This document shows, in pieces, positions 7,829 through 17,127 of a stretch of DNA of 59,386 bases. A program made the translations under genes and the position numbers. The stretch lies in contig NZ_MSJP01000097.1 in NCBI RefSeq assembly GCF_014596525.1, positions 1 to 59,386 on the forward strand. Direction: 5' to 3'. Source of the stretch: Streptomyces sp. CBMA291 (GTDB taxonomy: Bacteria; Actinomycetota; Actinomycetes; Streptomycetales; Streptomycetaceae). Below the pieces are notes generated by a model. That model was not told where the DNA came from. It ran no database searches and saw only the letters and a program-made list of their open reading frames with translations. The first letter of the stretch is position 1, and each line of letters opens with the position of its first letter.

Positions 7829-8907
7829 GTGGTGCTCCTGGGGGCCTGCTGGGCGAGTGCGGTGTCGAGTTCGGCGGCGAAGACCCCGACCAGCTGCCCG
7901 GCGGGCAGGTCGCGGGCGAGACGGTGGCCCTGACCGGCCCAGAGGGCCAGTCCCTGGGCGTCGCCCGCGTTCGCGGCGGCCTTGCGGAGCGGGGCGGTGA
8001 GGTGCTGGACCTCGGGGTAGGCGGCGGGGGCGTACGGCCCGTGCTCGCGCAGGAAGCGGTTGACCAGACCGCGTGCCTGGCGCCCGCTGAAGGCCCGGGT
8101 GAGTGCGGTCCTGGTGAACAGCGGGTCGGTCAGGGCGGCCTTGTGGAGCGGGAGCGCGCCGGACTCGGGGCAGGGCAGGAAGGCGGTGCCGAGCTGGGCG
8201 GCGTCGGCCCCGGCGGCGAGGACGGCGGCGATCTGCGCGCCCCGCATGATGCCGCCCGCGGCGACGATCGGCAGGGGGACGCTGTCGCGGACCTGGGTGA
8301 GCAGGGTGAGCAGTCCGGTGCCCCGGGTGTCGTCGTCGGCCGGGTCGTCACGGAAGGTGCCCTGGTGTCCGCCGGCCTCGATGCCCTGGACGCAGACGGC
8401 GTCGGCGCCGGCCTGCCGGGCGGTGAGCGCCTCCTCGGCGGAGGTGACGGTGACGATCGTGTAGGTCCCGGCGCGGGCGAGGGAGGCGAGGGCCTCGGGG
8501 GTGGGGCAGCCGAAGGTGAAGGAGACGACGGGGACCGGGTCCTCCAGGAGGATGGCCAGTTTGGCGTCGTAGGCGTCGTCACGGATGTCGTCGGCGTCGC
8601 CGAGCGGGGTCTCGTACCAGGTGATCTCGCCGGCGAGCTGGTGTCGGTAGACCTCGACGGCGGCGGGGTCGGCGGGCCGGGCGGACGCCGGCATGAAGAG
8701 GTTGACGCCGAAGGGGCGGGCGGTCATCCGGCGCACCCGCTTGATCTCCTGGTAGAGGCTTCCGGCCGTCTTGAGCCCGCCGGCCAGGAATCCGAGGGCG
8801 CCGGCCTCGCAGACGGCCCCCGCGAGTTCGGGACAGGAGGCGCCACCGGCCATGGGTGCCTGCACGATCGGGTACCGAGAGAGATCGTTCAGTGACGTGG
8901 TGGACAT
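7825..8907 (-). CDS. Nitronate monooxygenase-family flavoprotein
   Basis: A 360-residue FMN-dependent TIM barrel of the 2-nitropropane dioxygenase/nitronate monooxygenase family (PF03060 type). Visible features are YPIVQAPMAGG at the N-terminus, GVQG-like CVQGIEAGGHQG (substrate/FMN loop with the conserved His), AAGGIMRG and LGTAFL in the phosphate-binding strands. It oxidises alkyl nitronates, possibly to detoxify nitro compounds. It overlaps rsmE by 4 bases. The ATG follows CACGAT by 6 bases, a weak leaderless-type -10. Confidence 0.9.
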   Translation of the reverse strand: MSTTSLNDLSRYPIVQAPMAGGASCPELAGAVCEAGALGFLAGGLKTAGSLYQEIKRVRRMTARPFGVNLFMPASARPADPAAVEVYRHQLAGEITWYETPLGDADDIRDDAYDAKLAILLEDPVPVVSFTFGCPTPEALASLARAGTYTIVTVTSAEEALTARQAGADAVCVQGIEAGGHQGTFRDDPADDDTRGTGLLTLLTQVRDSVPLPIVAAGGIMRGAQIAAVLAAGADAAQLGTAFLPCPESGALPLHKAALTDPLFTRTALTRAFSGRQARGLVNRFLREHGPYAPAAYPEVQHLTAPLRKAAANAGDAQGLALWAGQGHRLARDLPAGQLVGVFAAELDTALAQQAPRSTT

Positions 8908-9116
8908 ATGGGCATCGTGTCATGCCCCTGCTCCCCTGCCGAATCCAAACGAGGGGTTCCGGCGGGGCCGCGAGGCCGGGATCGCGCCGAGTGGTGGGAT
9001 CGGGCCGGGTATGGGGGAGTACGCGTGTCACCGGGTCGCGCCGGGGCACGCCCGCGCGCCCCTGGACCCGCCCGCACGCCGCCCGGACGGGGCACAGACA
9101 GGGCCCGGACACGCGG

Positions 9117-9154
9117 TGAGGGGCGGCCCCCGGTCCCCCGGGTGCCGCCCCTCA
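9117..9154 (-). terminator. Terminator of the hrcA-dnaJ operon
   Basis: An 11-bp stem (arms TGAGGGGCGGC and GCCGCCCCTCA) about 68 bases beyond the dnaJ stop. Between it and dnaJ are three short direct repeats of CAGCCGTAA (9166-9190). The rest of 8908-9116 shows no gene; it holds the divergent promoter area of the nitronate monooxygenase. Confidence 0.75.
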
Positions 9155-9221
9155 CCGTACGAAACAGCCGTAACAGCCGTAACAGCCCTTGCCGTACGAC
9201 AAGCCCGTACGGCCGGAGTGT

Positions 9222-10358
9222 CTACCGGCCGTTGAACGCGTCCTTCAGGCGGGAGAACAGGCCCTGCTGGCCCGGCTGGAACTGGCCGGTCGGCCGCTCC
9301 TCGCCGCGCAGCTTGGCCAGCTCGCGCAGGAGCCGTTCCTGCTCCGCGTCGAGCTTGCCGGGGGTCTGCACCTCGACGTGCACGATGAGGTCGCCGCGCC
9401 CGTTGCCCCGCAGATGGGTGATGCCGCGCCCGTGCAGCGGGATCGACTGGCCGGACTGGGTGCCGGGCCGGATGTCGACCTCCTCGATTCCGTCGAGGGT
9501 CTGCAACGGCACCTTGGTGCCGAGCGCGCCCGCCGTCATCGGGATGGTGACCGTGCAGTGCAGGTCGTCGCCCCTGCGCTGGAAGGTCTCGTGCGGCGTC
9601 TCGTGGATCTCGACGTAGAGGTCGCCTGCGGGGCCGCCGCCGGGGCCCACCTCGCCCTCGCCCGCCAGCTGGATCCGGGTGCCGTTGTCGACACCGGCCG
9701 GGATCTTGACGGTGAGGGTGCGGCGGGAGCGGACCCGGCCGTCGCCCGCGCACTCGGGGCACGGGGTCGGGACGACGGTGCCGAAGCCCTGGCACTGCGG
9801 GCAGGGCCGGGAGGTCATGACCTGGCCCAGGAAGGACCGGGTGACCTGGGAGACCTCGCCGCGGCCGCGGCACATGTCACAGGTCTGCGCGGAGGTGCCG
9901 GGCGCGGCGCCTTCGCCGGAGCAGGTCGTGCAGACGACCGCCGTGTCGACCTGGATGTCCTTGGTGGTGCCGAAGGCCGCCTCGTTGAGGTCGATCTCCA
10001 GCCGGATCATGGCGTCCTGGCCGCGGCGGGTCCGCGAGCGCGGTCCGCGCTGCGAAGCCGTGCCGAAGAAGGCGTCCATGATGTCGGAGAAGTTGCCGAA
10101 GCCACCGGCTCCGAAGCCGCCCGCGCCGCCTCCGCCGGAGGCCGAGAGCGGGTCGCCGCCGAGGTCGTAGACCTGCTTCTTCTGCGGGTCCGAGAGGACC
10201 TCGTAGGCGGCGTTGATCTCCTTGAAGCGTTCCTGCGTCTTCGGATCGGGATTGACATCCGGGTGCAGCTCGCGGGCGAGCCTCCGGAAGGCCTTCTTGA
10301 TCTCGTCCTGGGACGCGTCGCGGCGCACGCCGAGTACGGCGTAGTAGTCCGTGGCCAC
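9222..10358 (-). CDS. dnaJ: Molecular chaperone DnaJ (second, HrcA-linked type)
   Basis: 378 residues. The J domain (1-70) contains the HPD motif (ELHPDVNPD). A Gly-rich linker with GGFGAGGFGNF follows, then a four-repeat zinc finger (CTTCSGEG, CDMCRGRG, CPQCQGFG, CPECAGDG) and the C-terminal peptide-binding domain. It is a DnaK co-chaperone. The GTG start lies immediately after the hrcA stop (TAAGTG), so it is co-transcribed with hrcA and should be heat-inducible through CIRCE. It is probably the second dnaJ of the genome, because the classical dnaK-grpE-dnaJ operon is not here. Confidence 0.95.
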   Translation of the reverse strand: MATDYYAVLGVRRDASQDEIKKAFRRLARELHPDVNPDPKTQERFKEINAAYEVLSDPQKKQVYDLGGDPLSASGGGGAGGFGAGGFGNFSDIMDAFFGTASQRGPRSRTRRGQDAMIRLEIDLNEAAFGTTKDIQVDTAVVCTTCSGEGAAPGTSAQTCDMCRGRGEVSQVTRSFLGQVMTSRPCPQCQGFGTVVPTPCPECAGDGRVRSRRTLTVKIPAGVDNGTRIQLAGEGEVGPGGGPAGDLYVEIHETPHETFQRRGDDLHCTVTIPMTAGALGTKVPLQTLDGIEEVDIRPGTQSGQSIPLHGRGITHLRGNGRGDLIVHVEVQTPGKLDAEQERLLRELAKLRGEERPTGQFQPGQQGLFSRLKDAFNGR

Positions 10359-11378
10359 TTACGACTCCGCCAGGATCTGTCCGACGTAACGTGCCACTGC
10401 GCGTACCGCTCCCATCGTTCCGGGGTAGTCCATGCGGGTCGGTCCGACCACGCCGAGTTTGGCGACTGCCTCGCCGCCCGAACCGTAGCCGACCGAGACG
10501 ACGGACGTGGAGCTGAGCCCCTCGTGGGCGTTCTCGTGCCCGATGCGTACGGTCATGCCCGATTCCTTGGCCTCGCCGAGCAGCTTGAGGAGCACGACCT
10601 GCTCCTCAAGTGCTTCGAGCACCGGCCTGATCATCAGGGGAAAGTCGTGTCCGAAGCGGGTGAGATTGGCGGTGCCGCCGATCATCAGCCGCTCCTCGTG
10701 CTCCTCGACCAGGCTTTCGAGGAGCGTCGCGAGCACGGTCGAGACCGTCGCCCGGTCCTCGGCCTCCTCGAAGGACTCGGGGAGGTCCTGCACCAGCTGC
10801 GGCACGTCGGCGAACCGGCGGCCGACGACCCGGCTGTTGAGCCGGGCCCGCAGATCGGCGAGCGAGGTCTCGCCGAAGGGCGCGGGGCAGTCCACGACCC
10901 GCTGCTCGACCCGTCCGGTGTCGGTGATGAGCACCAGCATCAGGCGCGCGGGGGCCAGCGAGAGCAGCTCCACGTGCCGGACGGTCGAACGGGTCAGCGA
11001 GGGGTACTGGACGACGGCGACCTGACGGGTCAGCTGGGCGAGCAGCCGGACCGTACGGCCGACGACGTCGTCCAGGTCGACCGCGCCGTCGAGGAAGTTG
11101 TGGATGGCACGGCGCTCGGGCGTCGAGAGCGGCTTGACGCCGGCCAGCCGGTCGACGAAGAGGCGGTACCCCTTGTCGGTGGGGATGCGGCCCGCACTGG
11201 TGTGCGGCTGGGCGATGTACCCCTCGTCCTCCAGGACCGCCATGTCGTTGCGCACGGTGGCCGGTGACACGCCGAGCTTGTGCCGCTCGGTGAGCGCCTT
11301 GGAGCCGACGGGCTCCTCCGTCCCGACGTAGTCCTGGACGATGGCGCGCAACACCTCGAGTCTGCGTTCGCTGAGCAT
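10359..11378 (-). CDS. hrcA: Heat-inducible transcriptional repressor HrcA
   Basis: 339 residues. The N-terminal winged-helix region (LSERRLEVLRAIVQDYVGTEEPVGSKAL) and the motifs SPATVRND and QPHTSAGRIPTDKGYR are diagnostic. HrcA represses CIRCE-controlled chaperone genes and responds to chaperonin availability. I chose the ATG at 11378 because GGAGGTG ends 6 bases before it; the GTG three codons upstream would lie inside that Shine-Dalgarno. A perfect CIRCE sits about 45 bases upstream, indicating autoregulation. Confidence 0.95.
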   Translation of the reverse strand: MLSERRLEVLRAIVQDYVGTEEPVGSKALTERHKLGVSPATVRNDMAVLEDEGYIAQPHTSAGRIPTDKGYRLFVDRLAGVKPLSTPERRAIHNFLDGAVDLDDVVGRTVRLLAQLTRQVAVVQYPSLTRSTVRHVELLSLAPARLMLVLITDTGRVEQRVVDCPAPFGETSLADLRARLNSRVVGRRFADVPQLVQDLPESFEEAEDRATVSTVLATLLESLVEEHEERLMIGGTANLTRFGHDFPLMIRPVLEALEEQVVLLKLLGEAKESGMTVRIGHENAHEGLSSTSVVSVGYGSGGEAVAKLGVVGPTRMDYPGTMGAVRAVARYVGQILAES

Positions 11379-11423
11379 CGTGCGCACCTCCTGCTGTCGC
11401 CGTCGTTACGGTTGCTCCGCTTT

Positions 11424-11448
11424 TGGCACTCACCCTGTCCGAGTGCCA
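11424..11448 (-). promoter_or_regulatory. CIRCE operator (HrcA binding site)
   Basis: A perfect inverted repeat TGGCACTC-N9-GAGTGCCA, matching the Streptomyces/Gram-positive CIRCE core. It lies upstream of hrcA, so the hrcA-dnaJ operon is autoregulated. Confidence 0.95.
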
Positions 11449-11513
11449 GCGATCCCCGGCCAGTGTACGGCGGGGGGCGTCGCTCCTGGCAAGGAGGCGG
11501 CGCGCCCACCGGC

Positions 11514-11519
11514 TAGCGT
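11514..11519 (+). promoter_or_regulatory. -10 box (TAGCGT) of the MBL-fold gene, leaderless
   Basis: TAGCGT followed by 6 bases and the ATG; no Shine-Dalgarno is present. It is divergent from hrcA. Confidence 0.5.
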
Positions 11520-11525
11520 CGCGGC

Positions 11526-12254
11526 ATGGACGTGGATTGGGAAGCGTACGGATGGGAGCGTCTCGCGGACGGAGTGGGCCGGCGACGGCTCCCCGGCTGG
11601 GACGCCACGGTCGGTCTGGTACTGGGGGAACGGGCGGTGCTCCTGTACGACACCGGCTCCTCGCTCGCCGAGGGCGTCACTCTGCGCACCCAGGTCACGG
11701 GCCTCACCGGCGGGCGCGGAGTGACGCACATCGCACTGGGTCACCCGCACTTCGACCATGTCTTCGGCACGGCGGCGTTCGCGGGCGCCGAGGTCTTCGG
11801 GGCGGTCGGCACGGACGGGCTGCTCTCCCGCCCCCGGGACCGGGAGGCACTGCGCGCGGACGCGGTGCGGCACGGGCTCGACGCCTCGGCGGCGGCGGAG
11901 GCGGCGGACGTCCTGGTCGCCCCCCGGCACCTGGTCAGCGGCGAACGGACGCTCGACCTGGGCGGCCGGCAGGTCCTCCTGGCGAACGTCGGCCCCGGCC
12001 ACACCGGTCACGACCTGGTGCTTCTGGTGCCCGGCGAGCGGGAGGTGGTCTTCTGCGGCGATCTGGTCGAGGAGTCGGGCGAGCCGCAGGCGGGCCCGGA
12101 CGCGATCCCGGCGCGCTGGCCGGACGCGCTCGACCGGCTGCTCGCCCTCGGCGGGGAGGACGCGCTGTACGTGCCGGGGCACGGGGCGGTGGTGGACGCC
12201 ACGTTCGTACGACGCCAGCGCGAGGAACTGGCACGGCGCTTCTCCGTCGCCTAA
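11526..12254 (+). CDS. Metallo-beta-lactamase-fold hydrolase
   Basis: 242 residues. The metal-site motif is HPHFDH (from ALGHPHFDHVFG), a HxHxDH variant, followed by GPGHTGHD, CGDLVEESG and VPGHGAVVD, which supply the remaining metal ligands of an MBL-fold hydrolase. The lipid-, thioester- or lactone-type substrate cannot be told. Transcription is divergent from hrcA, from a promoter just before the ATG. The downstream gene begins 10 bases after the stop. Confidence 0.88.
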   Translation: MDVDWEAYGWERLADGVGRRRLPGWDATVGLVLGERAVLLYDTGSSLAEGVTLRTQVTGLTGGRGVTHIALGHPHFDHVFGTAAFAGAEVFGAVGTDGLLSRPRDREALRADAVRHGLDASAAAEAADVLVAPRHLVSGERTLDLGGRQVLLANVGPGHTGHDLVLLVPGEREVVFCGDLVEESGEPQAGPDAIPARWPDALDRLLALGGEDALYVPGHGAVVDATFVRRQREELARRFSVA

Positions 12255-12257
12255 CGT
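12252..12257 (+). promoter_or_regulatory. Candidate -10 box (TAACGT) of the DUF3097 gene, overlapping the previous stop codon
   Basis: TAACGT includes the TAA stop of the MBL gene and stands 7 bases before the ATG of the next gene, suggesting an internal leaderless promoter. Confidence 0.4.
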
Positions 12258-12264
12258 CGCCCGA

Positions 12265-13068
12265 ATGCGCAGCTACAACCCGGACCTGACGCCCGCTTGG
12301 AAGAAGTCGGCCCCCGTCCCCGAGGTCCCGGCGGACCGGGACCTCGTCGTCGAGGAGGTCACCACCGGCTTCTGCGGGGCGGTGATCCGCTGCGAGGCGG
12401 GCACGGTCACCCTGGAGGACCGCTTCGGCAAGCACCGGGTGTTCCCGCTCGACCCGCGCGGCTTCCTCCTGGAGGGCCGGGTGGTGACCCTGGTCCGCCC
12501 CACCGCGCCGGGCCCGTCCCGGCCCACCCGTACGGCCTCCGGCTCGGTCGCCGTGCCGGAGGCACGCGCGCGCGTGGCGCGGGCGGGCCGGATCTACGTG
12601 GAGGGCCGGCACGACGCCGAGCTGGTCGAGCGGGTCTGGGGCGACGACCTGCGGATCGAAGGCGTGGTCGTGGAGTACCTGGAGGGCGTCGACGACCTGC
12701 CGTCGATCGTCGCCGGGTTCGCCCCGGCGCCGGACGCCCGGCTGGGCGTCCTCGTCGACCATCTGGTGCCCGGCTCGAAGGAGTCGCGGATCGCGGCCCG
12801 GGTGACCTCGCCGGACGTCCTGGTCGTCGGCCATCCGTACATCGACGTCTGGGAGGCGGTGAAGCCCTCCTCCGTCGGCATCCGCGCCTGGCCCGCCGTC
12901 CCGCGCGGCCAGGACTGGAAGACCGGCGTGTGCCGCGCCCTCGGCTGGCCGGAGAACACGGGCGCCGCCTGGCAGCACATCCTCTCCCGGGTCACCTCCT
13001 ACAAGGACCTGGAACCGGAACTGCTCGGCCGGGTGGAGGAACTGATCGACTTCGTGACGGCGCCGTAG
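12265..13068 (+). CDS. DUF3097 family protein
   Basis: 267 residues, recognised as the actinobacterial DUF3097 family. It has an N-terminal small beta domain (residues about 30-85, with GTVTLEDRFGKHRVFPLD), then a TOPRIM-like alpha/beta region with IYVEGRHDAELVERVWGDDL and GVLVDHLVPGSKESRIA. The EGRHDAE and VDH-LVPGSKE motifs resemble the acidic metal site of TOPRIM nucleases/primases; that link is inferred from motif shape. There is no signal peptide, so it is cytosolic. Function is not established. Confidence 0.85.
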   Translation: MRSYNPDLTPAWKKSAPVPEVPADRDLVVEEVTTGFCGAVIRCEAGTVTLEDRFGKHRVFPLDPRGFLLEGRVVTLVRPTAPGPSRPTRTASGSVAVPEARARVARAGRIYVEGRHDAELVERVWGDDLRIEGVVVEYLEGVDDLPSIVAGFAPAPDARLGVLVDHLVPGSKESRIAARVTSPDVLVVGHPYIDVWEAVKPSSVGIRAWPAVPRGQDWKTGVCRALGWPENTGAAWQHILSRVTSYKDLEPELLGRVEELIDFVTAP

Positions 13069-13075
13069 GGCGGCG

Positions 13076-13156
13076 GACCCGGACCGACCGGACCTGACCG
13101 GACTTGACCGGACGAGTTATCCCGGGACGTCCTGGGACGTCCTGGGACGTGCCGGG
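13076..13156. repeat. Short direct repeats (GACCGGAC and GGGACGTCCT types)
   Basis: Four to five copies of a CCTGACCGGA-like decamer are followed by three copies of GGGACGTCCT. They fill part of the gap between the DUF3097 gene and the secreted-protein gene. Confidence 0.6.
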
Positions 13157-13255
13157 ACTGCGTCACGGGACGCCGGAGCCATGCCGGGGCGGGGAAGTAC
13201 GTGCCAGTGTGACGAAACGATCACCCGAGCCCCTTCCTGATTCCTGGAGGAAACC

Positions 13256-13630
13256 GTGTTCTCCCGTCCCGTGTTCAAGAGAGCGGCGCTCTCCGTGTCG
13301 GCCGCCTCCGTCGCCCTGCTGTGCCTCGCGGGCCCCGCGGGCGCCGTCAGAGGCGCCCCCTACCTCTCGTACGGCAGCCAGGGCCTGGGCGTGGAGTGCG
13401 CGCAGCGGGCGGTGAACTGGGCCAACGCCTACCCGGTCAAGCTCGCGGAGGACGGCATCTGGGGCCCGCAGACCACCCGGGGCGTGGTGGCCCTCCAGCG
13501 CTGGAAGCTCGGTGACGGCTACGCGGACGGCATCGTCGGTCCGCTCACCGGCGCGGTGATGGACGAGATCCTTTCCTCCCAGAACCCGGCGATGGGCGAC
13601 GTCTGCTTCCGGGCCCTGCCGACGCCCTGA
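13256..13630 (+). CDS. Secreted peptidoglycan-binding domain protein
   Basis: 124 residues. A signal peptide (FKRAALSVSAASVALLCLAG, cleavage probably after GAVRGA or nearby) precedes one PG_binding_1-like domain: LGVECAQRAVNWANAYPVKL, EDGIWGPQTTRGVVALQRWK, DGIVGPLTGAVMD. Two cysteines, one at each end of the domain, could form a disulfide. The GTG start is fixed by TGGAGGAAACC directly upstream. It is exported, probably binds cell wall, and has no catalytic domain. It is monocistronic with a strong terminator behind it. Confidence 0.88.
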   Translation: MFSRPVFKRAALSVSAASVALLCLAGPAGAVRGAPYLSYGSQGLGVECAQRAVNWANAYPVKLAEDGIWGPQTTRGVVALQRWKLGDGYADGIVGPLTGAVMDEILSSQNPAMGDVCFRALPTP

Positions 13631-13644
13631 GCCACCGGCCGCGC

Positions 13645-13666
13645 CCCGGGCCCGGCGGGGCCCGGG
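13645..13666 (+). terminator. Terminator after the peptidoglycan-binding protein
   Basis: A perfect 9-bp stem CCCGGGCCC/GGGCCCGGG with a GGCG loop, between the convergent secreted-protein gene and hemW. It could serve both strands. Confidence 0.75.
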
Positions 13667-13719
13667 AGACGCGGCGAGGTGCGGTGCCGGGCGGCGCGGG
13701 CCAGGCAAGATCCGACGGC

Positions 13720-14952
13720 CTAGTCCACCAGGTCCCGCACCACCGCGTCGGCGAGCAGACGGCCGCGCAGGGTGAGGACCGCGCGGCCGTCCGCGTAGGA
13801 GTCGGGTGCGAGCAGGCCGTCCTCCAGGGCCTTCCGGGAGGCGGCGAGCCCGGCGGGCTTCAGGAGGGACAGCTCGACGCCCTCTCTGAGGCGCAGTTCC
13901 AGCAGGATCCGCTCCACCCTCCGGTCCTCGTCGGAGAGCAGCTCGCGGCCGGCCCCCGGCGTCTTCCCTGCGGCGAGGGCGGCGGCGTACGTCCCCGGAT
14001 GCTTCACGTTCCACCAGCGGACGCCGCCCACGTGGCTGTGGGCGCCGGGACCCGCGCCCCACCAGTCGGCGCCGCGCCAGTACAGCTCGTTGTGGAGGCA
14101 GCGCCCGGCCTCCGAGGTGGCCCAGTTGGACACCTCGTACCACTCGAATCCGGCTCCGGAGAGGACGTCCTCGGTGATCAGGTACCGGTCGGCGTGCACG
14201 TCGTCGTCGGTCATGGGCACTTCGCCGCGCCGGATGCGCCGGGCGAGCTGGGTGCCCTCCTCGACGATCAGGGCGTATGCGCTGACGTGGTCGGGTCCGG
14301 CGCCGATGGCCGCGTCCAGGGAGGCCCGCCAGTCGTCGTCGGACTCGCCGGGCGTGCCGTAGATCAGGTCCAGGTTGACGTGGTCGAATCCGGCGGCGCG
14401 CGCCTCGGCGACACAGGCCTCGGGCCGTCCGGGGGTGTGGGTGCGGTCGAGGATCCTCAGGACGTGCTGCCGGGCGCTCTGCATCCCGAAGGAGATCCGG
14501 TTGAAGCCGCCCTCGCGCAGCTCCGCGAGGTAGGCGGGGCCGACCGACTCCGGGTTGGCCTCGGTCGTCACCTCGGCGTCGTCGGCGAGCCCGAATTCGT
14601 CCTTGACCGCCCCGAGCATCCGGACGAGGTCCCCGGCGGCGAGCAGGGTGGGCGTGCCGCCGCCGACGAAGACGGTCCGCACCGGGCGCGGGTCGTCGCC
14701 GAGCACCTTCCGGGCCAGTCGTATCTCCTCGACGACCTGCTCGGCGTAGTTGTCCCGGGAGGCGAGCACTCCCCCGGTGCCGCGCAGCTCGCTCGCCGTG
14801 TAGGTGTTGAAGTCGCAGTAGCCGCAACGGGTCGCGCAGTACGGCACGTGCAGATAGAACCCGAGCGGCCGATCCCCGGACCCGGCCAGGGCGTGGGCGG
14901 GCAGCGCCCCGTCGTCGGGAACGGTCTCACCATCGGGCAGTACGGAAGGCAT
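13720..14952 (-). CDS. hemW: Radical SAM heme chaperone HemW
   Basis: 410 residues. The radical-SAM cluster motif CATRCGYCDF has CxxxCxxC spacing with the fourth Cys two residues on, as in HemW and coproporphyrinogen dehydrogenase-like proteins. FVGGGTPTLL, the NPES motif (TTEANPESV), SFGMQS and NLDLIYGTPGE are also present. HemW family members bind heme and are thought to deliver it to respiratory enzymes; the CNTR residues that typify true HemN are absent. The start at 14952 follows GACAAT by 6 bases, a leaderless-type promoter; an upstream in-frame extension has no conservation I recognise. Confidence 0.9.
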   Translation of the reverse strand: MPSVLPDGETVPDDGALPAHALAGSGDRPLGFYLHVPYCATRCGYCDFNTYTASELRGTGGVLASRDNYAEQVVEEIRLARKVLGDDPRPVRTVFVGGGTPTLLAAGDLVRMLGAVKDEFGLADDAEVTTEANPESVGPAYLAELREGGFNRISFGMQSARQHVLRILDRTHTPGRPEACVAEARAAGFDHVNLDLIYGTPGESDDDWRASLDAAIGAGPDHVSAYALIVEEGTQLARRIRRGEVPMTDDDVHADRYLITEDVLSGAGFEWYEVSNWATSEAGRCLHNELYWRGADWWGAGPGAHSHVGGVRWWNVKHPGTYAAALAAGKTPGAGRELLSDEDRRVERILLELRLREGVELSLLKPAGLAASRKALEDGLLAPDSYADGRAVLTLRGRLLADAVVRDLVD

Positions 14953-14958
14953 GGCCCC

Positions 14959-14964
14959 ATTGTC
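14959..14964 (-). promoter_or_regulatory. -10-like box (GACAAT) of hemW, leaderless
   Basis: GACAAT, 6 bases, then ATG. The same box and spacing precede the 80-residue protein gene at 20814. Confidence 0.4.
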
Positions 14965-15010
14965 CCGTACCGCCCGACGTGGGCGCCCGCCTGTGGACGG
15001 ATGCCTGTGG

Positions 15011-15034
15011 AAAACCTGGCGCCGGACCGGCGCC
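15011..15034 (-). terminator. Terminator of the acyl-CoA synthetase gene
   Basis: Stem GGCGCC/GGCGCC with a 5-base loop, followed on the minus strand by AGGTTTTCC, a short U-run. Confidence 0.65.
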
Positions 15035-15051
15035 CCGGGCATCCTCCCAGG

Positions 15052-16929
<1,878 letters not shown>

Positions 16930-16972
16930 GACGTCCTCCGGGCGGCGGCGGTGCCTTCTGGCGGTTCGTAAC

Positions 16973-16986
16973 TAACTGGCGAGTAA
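16973..16986 (-). promoter_or_regulatory. Candidate TetR-type operator upstream of the acyl-CoA synthetase
   Basis: TAACTGGCGAGTAA is an imperfect 14-bp palindrome (10 of 14 positions symmetric; core ACTnGCnAGT). It is AT-rich for this genome and lies where a promoter is expected. The regulator is not identified. Confidence 0.4.
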
Positions 16987-17060
16987 CCTTCGAGCCGCGA
17001 TCAGACTAAGCGTCCGGGGACCGGTATGTAAGGGCTTGCGAGGTGCCGATTCATAACGAA

Positions 17061-17092
17061 CGGGCCCACGCGCGCAATCGCACGTGGGCCCG
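17061..17092 (-). terminator. Terminator of lepA
   Basis: A perfect 10-bp stem CGGGCCCACG/CGTGGGCCCG with a 12-base loop, 36 bases beyond the lepA stop and followed by TTCGTT. Confidence 0.8.
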
Positions 17093-17127
17093 ATCGTTGT
17101 ATGGGGCAGCCGTCTGGCGGCCGCCCG

